A DNA stretch of 6,277 bases from ANME-2 cluster archaeon (lineage in GTDB: Archaea > Halobacteriota > Methanosarcinia > Methanosarcinales > Methanocomedenaceae), in assembly GCA_023544605.1 (NCBI GenBank), contig JAMJFQ010000088.1, positions 1 through 6,277 of the forward strand. Reading direction: 5' to 3'. The position numbers and the translations under genes are program-made. How positions within the stretch are numbered: position 1 is the first letter of the stretch; every line of letters begins with the position of its first letter. The notes under the pieces are model-generated. The model did no database searches and was not told where the DNA came from. It saw only the letters and a list, made by a program, of their open reading frames with translations. This document shows positions 1 through 5,665 of the stretch, one piece after another.

Positions 1-449
1 AGTTCTTTTATCATTGCAATCTCATCACAGTCAGGGAAACGGGGGCATTTCACACACATGCTCCATAATTTATGGGGAAGGGTCGACTTGTCGACCACCT
101 TGAAACCGTGGTGCTCAAAAAATTCCCGGGCATACGTCAATGTGACCAGATGCTTGATACCGAGTTCTGGTGCTTCCTTCAGACATGCTTCAAGTATCCT
201 GGAACCATGCCCCTTTCTTGTTTCAGTTGTAGACACTGCCAGGGATAAGATCTCACCGTACTCTTCCCAGGTCACATGCAGGGCACCACAGGCGATAATC
301 AGGCCCTCTTTCTCGATTACAAAAAAATCTCTGATATTTTCATACAACTCACCGATGGCACGGGGCAGCATGACCTCCTGCTGGGCATATACATTGATGA
401 GCTGCCTCATTTGTGGTACATCCCCAACCCTGGCTTTTCGGAGTGAAAT
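1..449 (-). CDS. ArgA-like GNAT N-acetyltransferase, 3' end cut by the window edge, probable ATT start
   Basis: This is a GNAT-fold acetyl-CoA-dependent acetyltransferase. It most resembles the short archaeal amino-acid (glutamate) N-acetyltransferases that make N-acetylglutamate for arginine synthesis. About 149 residues are visible, so only the last few codons should be missing. The N-terminal strand reads SLRKARVGDVPQM, followed by a helix and a LPRAIGELYENIRDF segment (about 28-42). The acetyl-CoA loop TRKGHG is at about 77-82, and the C-terminal part has YAREFFEHHGF (106-116). A CxxC-x5-C cluster (C132, C135, C141) lies near the end. No ATG, GTG or TTG lies in frame between the upstream TGA (453-455) and an internal ATG at 408-410. 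Starting at that ATG would remove the first strand. ATT at 447-449 sits 8 nt after GGAGG and gives a family-like N-terminus. A 1-base sequencing error is the alternative. The gene lies 38 bp after the SRPBCC gene, probably in the same operon. The substrate is inferred; another amine is possible. Confidence 0.72.
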   Translation of the reverse strand, partial: MSLRKARVGDVPQMRQLINVYAQQEVMLPRAIGELYENIRDFFVIEKEGLIIACGALHVTWEEYGEILSLAVSTTETRKGHGSRILEACLKEAPELGIKHLVTLTYAREFFEHHGFKVVDKSTLPHKLWSMCVKCPRFPDCDEIAMIKE

Positions 450-457
450 TTCTCAAA

Positions 458-462
458 CCTCC
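458..462 (-). promoter_or_regulatory. Shine-Dalgarno GGAGG deciding the ATT start of the acetyltransferase gene
   Basis: On the minus strand GGAGGT ends 8 nt before ATT at 449-447. That is ideal spacing for this codon, and far too close for the out-of-frame TTG at 456-454. It lies in the 38-bp gap after the SRPBCC stop codon. It is the main evidence that translation begins at ATT and not at the internal ATG at 410. Confidence 0.65.
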
Positions 463-487
463 TATCATTACCTGTATTGTTCTAAAA

Positions 488-925
488 CTAATTGTCCTTT
501 TCTACATGGTATTTAACATTCTCGGCATACTGGCGCACATCATTCTCCAGTTTTTGCTCAATAAAGGATAACATGGATAACAAAAACATACTCTGCGGTT
601 CTAGTTTTAATTTGTAAGAAACAATGGTACTGGAATTGGTATTTTCCTTCAGATCAATTTCCCCGCTCATTTTAATGCCTTTTGCCATTCCTTCCCATTT
701 TCCGTGATAAGGCGGGTCCACTTCTACGGTTGTACTGTTCATCTCAACCCGTTTTATCAATGGTCCGATCTGGAATTCCATTATCCACAGGTTTGTGTTG
801 GGGCCCGTGACCTCACATACCAGCAGTCCGGGAATGCAATGAGTGGACATTTCAGGGTCAGCCATTAAACCCCATACTGATTCTATGGGCGCTTTAACTT
901 CAAACTCGATTTGTGATTCCGGCAT
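488..925 (-). CDS. SRPBCC (START-like) protein of the CoxG type
   Basis: This is a 145-residue single-domain protein of the SRPBCC/START-like fold, a helix-grip with a hydrophobic cavity. The layout fits the CoxG (CO dehydrogenase subunit G) family: FEVKAPIESVWGLMADPE at about 8-25, IPG at 31-33, QIGPLIKRV at 52-60, VDPP at 69-72, a G/S-rich strand with SGEIDL at 87-92, and a long C-terminal helix from about 112. No catalytic residues can be named and no signal peptide is seen. CoxG proteins act in maturation or membrane recruitment of molybdenum CO dehydrogenase, but no such enzyme is encoded nearby, so only a ligand-binding role is supported. The start is uncertain. ATG at 925 gives the family-like N-terminus but has no clear Shine-Dalgarno. 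An in-frame TTG at 937 would add four residues and has a weak GGA upstream. The gene lies 52 bp after leuS and is probably co-transcribed with it. Confidence 0.78.
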   Translation of the reverse strand: MPESQIEFEVKAPIESVWGLMADPEMSTHCIPGLLVCEVTGPNTNLWIMEFQIGPLIKRVEMNSTTVEVDPPYHGKWEGMAKGIKMSGEIDLKENTNSSTIVSYKLKLEPQSMFLLSMLSFIEQKLENDVRQYAENVKYHVEKDN

Positions 926-977
926 GTAAATACACAACTACATTTTTCCAACTAACAACAGCAATGATACACAATAT

Positions 978-3758
978 TCAATCCACTATAATAGATTGTC
1001 TGCCAGGGAGGGCGCTTGCAGCTTTCTTCTCTTTTGAATCCTCTTCCCGGCATATTTCTATAGAACAATTGAAACTGGATTCTAATAGGGAAACAGCACT
1101 GGTCAGGAAATCAAATTCTGCCTGTGCATCCACTTCAATAGACGGTGCCAGGGCAGGGTCATCCAGGTATTTACCTAATATCTGGTTCACCTGTTTACCA
1201 TACCGTTTCAGTTGTGTGGACATCAAGGTCTTCATTATCTGTCCCCTGTCTTTTGTCCTGGCAAACTCCTGCCTGAAAAGAGTTGCAAGCTCGAACTTCC
1301 ACCCGGCAGAAACGATAATACTTATTGTTTTTGGGGATGAGATATGTGCTACTTTGAGTATCTCCTTGATGTCATCACTCAGGTCGCCAAGCATATTCCA
1401 TTTGTAGGATTCTGATTCACTGACCACAGCCTCATCACATTTTGGCCAGCTGGCATGGCAGATGAAACCATCATTCCCGGTACATTTCCAGACTTCCTCA
1501 CACAGATGAGGTGTTATCGGGCTTAACAGCAGCACAATAGCATTTTTGGCATTGTCATATATCTCACTATTGACAGCGGATTGCCCGTAATCAGATATTG
1601 CATCCACCAGTGTCATTACATTTGTGAGAACATCCTTGAGTTTTAAATCCTCAAAGGCACCGGTGGCTTCCTTGATGGTCCTGTGTGTTAAAAAACGGAT
1701 GTAGCTGTCCCTGGCATCTACACCACTTTTCAGGGAAGCGGGTGGTTCTACCAGCATGCGATAGGTCTTATCAAGGAACTTATACACACTTTCTATCCCT
1801 GAATCAGACCATTCCAGTTCACGCTCAGGGTTTGAGCCGAACAGTATGAAGAAACGTGAAGCATCCGCCCCGTATTTATTCATCAAGATCTGGGGATCCA
1901 CTACATTACCCAGGCTCTTTGACATCTTGGCGCTTTTCATGGCATATTTGCTGTCGCAGGAACAACATGCATGTAAATCAAACTCGCCTGGCCGCAGGAA
2001 CCTGCCGCATGGTTCACAATAAGGTGTTTCCTTGTTCACCATACCCTGGCATAGCAGTCTGGCAAAGGGTTCGTCCACGTTGGTCAATCCAATATCCCGC
2101 ATGGCCTTGGTAAAGAACCGGGCATATAACAGGTGCAGTATGGCATGTTCGATGCCACCTATATACTGGTCCACTGGCATCCAGTATGAAGATGCATCAC
2201 TGTCATAAGGTAGTGTTTGTGAGCGGGGACTGCAATATTTAAAGAAATACCATGATGAGTCCACGAAGGTATCCATGGTATCGGTCTCCCTGCGGGCAGG
2301 CCCGCTACATCTGGGACAGGGGACATTGGCAAAGGACTGCGAGGTCTCAAGCGGGTTTCCACTGCCGGTGAATTCTACGTCCTTGGGCAGCCTGACGGGC
2401 AGGTCTTCAATGGGTACGGGCACGGCACCGCATTCGTTACAGTAGATGATAGGGATCGGAGTACCCCAATAACGCTGCCTGGATATGAGCCAGTTCCTGA
2501 GCTTGTAATTGATAGTGCGCTCACCCATGTCCGAACTATGCAGTTTCTCGCTTATCCTGATGATGGCATCCCGGTTACCAGTACCGTCAAATTCATTGCT
2601 GTTCACGAGTACTCCGTCGTCCACATAAGCCTCATCCATCTCGTCAGGTGTGAGTTCCCTATCAAGGGGCTGGATGACAACTTTAATGGGTATATCGTGC
2701 ACCCTGGCAAATTCGAAATCGCGCTGGTCATGGGCCGGGACTGCCATCACTGCCCCTGCACCGTATTCATATATCACGAAGTTACCCACATACACAGGTA
2801 TATCATCGCCTGTTAGCGGATTTATCGCATGCTTCCCAATGAACATGCCCTTCTTATCCTTATCAGCAGCAACACGCTGGAACTTGTCCTCCTGCTGCAC
2901 CTCGGCCAGGAATGCTTCGAAATCTGTCTGGTATGGAGTGCCTTCAACCCAGTTTTTTATCAAAGGATGCTCGGGTGCGAATACCATAAAGGTAACCCCG
3001 AACACGGTATCAGGCCTTGTGGTGAAGATGGGGATGGTCTCGCCTGTTTGTGCGATACTGAATTTTATAATCGTACCTTCGCTGCGACCGATCCAGTTGC
3101 GCTGCATCAACTTGACCGAGTCGGGCCAGTCCAGGTTCTCCAGCCCCTCCAGCAATTCATCAGCATAGTCACGTATCTTGAAGAACCATTGTTTCAACTC
3201 CCGCTGCTCCACCACTGTTGAGCAGCGCCAGCACCTGTTATTGATGACCTGTTCGTTGGCCAGCACCGTACCACAGTCTGGACACCAGTTTATGAGGGCG
3301 TTCTCACGGTATGTGAGCCCTTTTTCAAGAAATTTCAGGAATATCCACTGGTTCCACTTATAATAATCTTCATCCAGGCTCTGTATCTGCCGTGACCAGT
3401 CATAGGACAGTCCCATCTTTTGCTGCTGGTGCTTGATGGACTCTATATTACTACGGGTCCAGGTCTCGGGATCTATCTTTTGTTTGATGGCCGCATTTTC
3501 TGCTGGCAGTCCGAAGGCATCATATCCCATAGGGTAGAGCACATTGAACCCCTGCATGCGCTTGTACCTGGCTATGCTATCTCCGATAGCGTAATTGCGC
3601 AAATGGCCCATATGCAGAGATGCTGAAGGGTACGGGTACATCTCAAGGCAGTAGTATTTTTGCCTGGTGGGGTCTTCGCTGACCCTGAATACTTCTGATT
3701 CTTCCCAGCGCTGCTGCCATTTTGGCTCGATTTTCTTAGGATTGTAGTTGAGATCCAT
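978..3758 (-). CDS. leuS: Leucyl-tRNA synthetase, bacterial-type core with archaeal-type C-terminus
   Basis: This cytoplasmic class I synthetase (926 aa) charges tRNA-Leu with leucine using ATP. The signatures in order are: HMGH at 49-52 within a bacterial-style context; a zinc site with C159, C162, C176, C179; WIGRSEG at 222-228; the CP1 editing domain with TTRPDT at 246-251 and the conserved editing Asp at D344 in AVPAHD; RQRYWGTPIP at 427-436; CxxC pairs at 440/443 and 481/484; DTMDTFVDSSWYF at 493-505; and KMSKS at 611-615. The editing domain follows the zinc site, as in bacterial enzymes. At 926 aa it is longer than E. coli LeuRS (860 aa). From about residue 790 the sequence looks like the archaeal C-terminal domain, ending in a basic stretch and ALPGRQSIIVD, similar to the PAIYIE-type tails of archaeal and haloarchaeal LeuRS. 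A Cys-rich insert (C581, C584, C598, C599, C601) precedes KMSKS. The frame is intact and all catalytic motifs are present. GGAG at 3772-3769 supports the ATG start. Confidence 0.98.
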   Translation of the reverse strand: MDLNYNPKKIEPKWQQRWEESEVFRVSEDPTRQKYYCLEMYPYPSASLHMGHLRNYAIGDSIARYKRMQGFNVLYPMGYDAFGLPAENAAIKQKIDPETWTRSNIESIKHQQQKMGLSYDWSRQIQSLDEDYYKWNQWIFLKFLEKGLTYRENALINWCPDCGTVLANEQVINNRCWRCSTVVEQRELKQWFFKIRDYADELLEGLENLDWPDSVKLMQRNWIGRSEGTIIKFSIAQTGETIPIFTTRPDTVFGVTFMVFAPEHPLIKNWVEGTPYQTDFEAFLAEVQQEDKFQRVAADKDKKGMFIGKHAINPLTGDDIPVYVGNFVIYEYGAGAVMAVPAHDQRDFEFARVHDIPIKVVIQPLDRELTPDEMDEAYVDDGVLVNSNEFDGTGNRDAIIRISEKLHSSDMGERTINYKLRNWLISRQRYWGTPIPIIYCNECGAVPVPIEDLPVRLPKDVEFTGSGNPLETSQSFANVPCPRCSGPARRETDTMDTFVDSSWYFFKYCSPRSQTLPYDSDASSYWMPVDQYIGGIEHAILHLLYARFFTKAMRDIGLTNVDEPFARLLCQGMVNKETPYCEPCGRFLRPGEFDLHACCSCDSKYAMKSAKMSKSLGNVVDPQILMNKYGADASRFFILFGSNPERELEWSDSGIESVYKFLDKTYRMLVEPPASLKSGVDARDSYIRFLTHRTIKEATGAFEDLKLKDVLTNVMTLVDAISDYGQSAVNSEIYDNAKNAIVLLLSPITPHLCEEVWKCTGNDGFICHASWPKCDEAVVSESESYKWNMLGDLSDDIKEILKVAHISSPKTISIIVSAGWKFELATLFRQEFARTKDRGQIMKTLMSTQLKRYGKQVNQILGKYLDDPALAPSIEVDAQAEFDFLTSAVSLLESSFNCSIEICREEDSKEKKAASALPGRQSIIVD

Positions 3759-3768
3759 TTAATGATCG

Positions 3769-3772
3769 CTCC
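3769..3772 (-). promoter_or_regulatory. Weak ribosome binding site (GGAG) of leuS
   Basis: On the minus strand GGAG lies 10 nt before the leuS ATG. The spacing is slightly long, but it is the only purine-rich candidate in the leader. It agrees with the start chosen from the protein alignment (MDLNYNPKKIEPKWQ is the usual LeuRS N-terminus). Confidence 0.45.
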
Positions 3773-3842
3773 GGTAATATGTGATAAAGATGAACAGGTA
3801 TTGTATTTCCGTAATGTATCGACAATCATAGTGTAACAGGAT

Positions 3843-3850
3843 TATATAAA
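3843..3850 (-). promoter_or_regulatory. TATA box of the leuS operon
   Basis: TTTATATA on the minus strand matches the archaeal TATA consensus. Placing transcription start about 25 nt downstream puts it near 3820, giving a leader of about 60 nt before leuS. The core is nearly symmetric, so activity toward the plus strand cannot be excluded. No mapped start is available. Confidence 0.5.
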
Positions 3851-3872
3851 ACTTAGGAAATCAGGGAATAGG

Positions 3873-3882
3873 TACATATAAG
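3873..3882 (+). promoter_or_regulatory. TATA-like box of the deoxyhypusine synthase-pyrF operon
   Basis: TACATATAAG is preceded by a purine-rich GGGAATAGG that could serve as a BRE element. Transcription would start near 3902, about 18 nt before the ATG at 3920. That leaves room for AGGT at 3910-3913, which ends 6 nt before this ATG and supports it over the in-frame TTG at 3905. Confidence 0.5.
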
Positions 3883-3919
3883 CATAAACGGACATTATAA
3901 TGATTTGACAGGTCTTATT

Positions 3920-4888
3920 ATGAAATACCCAAACCACCACAGCAAGCTTGAACAACCGATCAAACACGCACATATTACGCCGGAAATGTCAGTGAATGAA
4001 CTAGTCATCCAATTGGGGGGCTGTGCATTCGGTGCAGGTCGGCTGGCTGAAGCGGTTGATATCTACACGGCTATGCTGGAAGATGCTGAATGTACCCGAT
4101 TCTTCGGCCTTGCCGGTGCCATGGTACCCGCTGGAATGCGGGATATTGTCAGCAGCCTTATCAGGGACGGCCATATCGACGTGCTTGTGACCACGGGCGC
4201 CAATCTGGTGCATGACATTATCGAAAGCCTGGGCCTGCATCATTACAAGGGTTCTGACCTGGTGGACGATATCCAGTTGAAACATGACCGGGTGAACAGG
4301 ATATATGACGTGTTCCTGCCAGAAGAGCATTTCACAAATGTGGAAGAGTTCCTGCAATCGGCTTATTCAGAACTGGAAGGCCAGACCGTCTCTATCAGGG
4401 AACTGCTTACCCACATCGGGAGCAGACTGGAAGATAAGGATTCCATAGTAAAATGCGCCTACGACGCTGAAATTCCAATCTATTGCCCGGCTGTGCAGGA
4501 TTCCATCGTGGGACTGCAGGCCTGGCTGTTCAAGCAGACAGGCAAACTGGTGGTGGACGCCTTTGCAGATATGCGGGAATTCATGGATATCTGTTATGAA
4601 GCTAAGCTAGCCGGTGCAGTCCTAATAGGCGGCGGTGTGCCCAAGAACTATATCCTGCAGAGCATGCTGGTCACGCCAAAGGATTTTGATTATGCCATCC
4701 AATTAACAACAGACCGGCCCGATTCCGGGGGACTGAGCGGTGCCACCCTGGATGAGGCACAGTCCTGGGGCAAGGTTGGAGAGGATGCAAAAGCCATGAC
4801 CGTGTACGGTGATGCTACCATCACCCTGCCAATCATGGTGGCCGCTGCCAGGAGCCGGCTTGGAGAGAACGGAAGGGGTACTACATGA
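3920..4888 (+). CDS. Deoxyhypusine synthase family protein (possible non-canonical DHS-like enzyme)
   Basis: This 322-aa member of the deoxyhypusine synthase (DHS) family has an NAD-dependent Rossmann-like fold. The canonical enzyme moves the aminobutyl group of spermidine to a lysine of aIF5A. Family signatures are VTTGANLVHD (90-99), IYCPAVQDS (187-195), LIGGGVPKN (235-243), GLSGATLDEA (271-280) and SWGK with the catalytic lysine K285 (human K329). Matched by eye to human DHS as remembered, E279, W283 and D194 correspond to E323, W327 and D238. Human D243, H288, N292 and D316, which line the spermidine pocket, correspond to L199, N243, Q247 and L272. Membership of the family is firm, but use of spermidine and aIF5A is not. 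Alternatives are a DHS-like paralogue (SpeY or homospermidine-synthase-like) or an enzyme using another amine. AGGT 6 nt upstream fixes the ATG; the TTG at 3905 would add five residues. The last four bases overlap pyrF. Confidence 0.93.
   Translation: MKYPNHHSKLEQPIKHAHITPEMSVNELVIQLGGCAFGAGRLAEAVDIYTAMLEDAECTRFFGLAGAMVPAGMRDIVSSLIRDGHIDVLVTTGANLVHDIIESLGLHHYKGSDLVDDIQLKHDRVNRIYDVFLPEEHFTNVEEFLQSAYSELEGQTVSIRELLTHIGSRLEDKDSIVKCAYDAEIPIYCPAVQDSIVGLQAWLFKQTGKLVVDAFADMREFMDICYEAKLAGAVLIGGGVPKNYILQSMLVTPKDFDYAIQLTTDRPDSGGLSGATLDEAQSWGKVGEDAKAMTVYGDATITLPIMVAAARSRLGENGRGTT
4874..4878 (+). promoter_or_regulatory. Ribosome binding site of pyrF inside the end of the upstream gene
   Basis: AGGGG, part of a longer GGAAGGGG, ends 6 nt before the pyrF ATG and lies within the last codons of the deoxyhypusine synthase-family gene. 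With the ATGA stop/start overlap it supports the chosen pyrF start and direct re-initiation by the same or a neighbouring ribosome. Confidence 0.6.
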
Positions 4889-5535
4889 AAAAGGATACAC
4901 GACTGATACTTGCCATGGATGTGACTGATAAGGATGCCGCCCTGGATATTACCGAGAAAACGGCACCGTACCTGGATGCAGTGAAGGTAGGGTACCCGCT
5001 GGTATTGGTGGCAGGGGTAGACATCATCAGTGACCTGGCCCGGTTCGCTCCTGTGATCGCTGATCTCAAGGTGGCCGATATTCCCAATACCGACCGCCTG
5101 ATATTGCAGCAGGCATACCGGGCAGGTGCTGAGGCTGTGATAGTTCATGCTTTTACAGGACGGGACAGTCTTGAGTCCTGCGTGGCCGAGGCTGGAATAT
5201 GGGGGCGTGACGTGTTTGCAGTGACTGAGATGAGTCATCCAGGTGCAGCTGATTTCATGGCAGCACCTGCTGAAGATATGGCCCGGATGGCTGCTGATTG
5301 CGGTGTTAATGGTGTGGTGGCCCCTGCCACACGGCCTGAGCGCGTGAAGCAGATTCGGGATATCGTGGGCGACCTTACCATCATCTCGCCGGGTGTAGGT
5401 GCGCAGGGTGGCAGTGCCGGCGATACTATCCAGGCCGGGGCCGATTACGTGATTGTGGGCCGGAGCATCTACCAGTCACCTGACCCGGCGGCGGCGGCAA
5501 AGCAAATAGCAGATGAGATAGTATCTGTTCCATAA
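4885..5535 (+). CDS. pyrF: Orotidine 5'-phosphate decarboxylase
   Basis: This enzyme decarboxylates orotidine 5'-phosphate to UMP, the last step of de novo pyrimidine synthesis. It is cytoplasmic and normally a dimer of TIM barrels. At 216 aa it has the compact archaeal length. The catalytic array is complete: D12 (LAMD), K34 (AVKVGYPL), and D60, K62 and D65 in DLKVADIPNTD (60-70). The phosphate-binding parts are also present: TEMSHPG (114-120), ATRPERV (148-154), SPGVGAQGG (168-176) and VGRSIY (191-196). By eye it closely follows the Methanothermobacter enzyme (D20, K42, D70, K72, D75, Q185, R203 there). The ATG overlaps the TGA of the upstream gene as ATGA and has its own Shine-Dalgarno. 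No direct metabolic link joins UMP synthesis to the upstream gene, so the pair probably reflects operon packing. Confidence 0.97.
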   Translation: MKKDTRLILAMDVTDKDAALDITEKTAPYLDAVKVGYPLVLVAGVDIISDLARFAPVIADLKVADIPNTDRLILQQAYRAGAEAVIVHAFTGRDSLESCVAEAGIWGRDVFAVTEMSHPGAADFMAAPAEDMARMAADCGVNGVVAPATRPERVKQIRDIVGDLTIISPGVGAQGGSAGDTIQAGADYVIVGRSIYQSPDPAAAAKQIADEIVSVP

Positions 5536-5538
5536 GCG

Positions 5539-5565
5539 TTCTGAAAGTATTCTGAAAGTATTCTG
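5539..5565 (+). repeat. 11-bp tandem repeat just after pyrF
   Basis: Two exact copies of TTCTGAAAGTA (5539-5549 and 5550-5560) are followed by a partial third copy (TTCTG at 5561-5565). The repeat begins 3 bases after the pyrF stop and runs to 5 bases before the left arm of the inverted repeat. The 11-bp period is close to one DNA turn, but no role can be assigned. Confidence 0.8.
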
Positions 5566-5569
5566 TAAA

Positions 5570-5639
5570 ACCATGTGTCAATGATGAAAAAACCTTTACT
5601 GAACTGATGAAGAACCCTATGAGTACTGAGACACATGGT
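5570..5639. terminator. Inverted repeat at the convergent junction, candidate two-way terminator
   Basis: ACCATGTGTC (5570-5579) and GACACATGGT (5630-5639) are perfect reverse complements enclosing 50 nt. On the plus strand the right arm is followed by a T-rich stretch (TGTTTATTTT, 5641-5650) and by T7 at 5675-5681, suitable for ending pyrF transcripts. On the minus strand, T6 (5592-5587) inside the loop and TTTTAC after the far arm could end the methyltransferase transcript. Archaeal termination depends mainly on U-tracts, so the hairpin may be incidental. The long loop makes it atypical for an intrinsic terminator. Confidence 0.45.
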
Positions 5640-5665
5640 CTGTTTATTTTAGATATATATAGTGT

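Noticed and set aside
81..96. Near-perfect palindrome GGTCGAC-TT-GTCGACC.
   Set aside because: It lies inside the acetyltransferase coding sequence (residues VVDKST) and the symmetry stops abruptly at both ends. No promoter or recombination context supports an operator or attachment site.
58..516. A 152-codon plus-strand open frame opposite the acetyltransferase.
   Set aside because: Its product resembles no family I know and has no ribosome binding site. The minus strand here encodes a clear GNAT domain, so this is an antisense shadow.
930..974. Direct repeat ATACACAA at 930-937 and 967-974 in the leuS-SRPBCC gap.
   Set aside because: An 8-bp repeat in AT-rich intergenic DNA is expected by chance, and no TATA box or palindrome is associated with it.
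2650..3168. A 172-codon plus-strand open frame opposite the middle of leuS.
   Set aside because: It lies opposite the conserved editing-domain part of leuS and has a low-information composition and no translation signals.
3800..3826. ATTGT...ACAAT pairing in the leuS leader, considered as a riboswitch or operator.
   Set aside because: The stem is only five base pairs with no further complementarity, so it is not distinguishable from chance.
3572..3829. An open frame starting at 3829 in the leuS leader, considered as a leucine-rich leader peptide for attenuation.
   Set aside because: It has few leucine codons, runs far into leuS in another frame instead of stopping before it, and its ATG lies upstream of the transcription start predicted from the TATA box.
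4690..5238. A 182-codon minus-strand open frame across the end of the DHS-family gene and pyrF.
   Set aside because: Both plus-strand genes show complete conserved motifs throughout this stretch. The antisense product has no recognisable domain.
5581..5607. A tiny open frame (MMKKPLLN) in the loop of the convergent inverted repeat.
   Set aside because: It has only eight codons, no Shine-Dalgarno, and lies in a non-coding junction.
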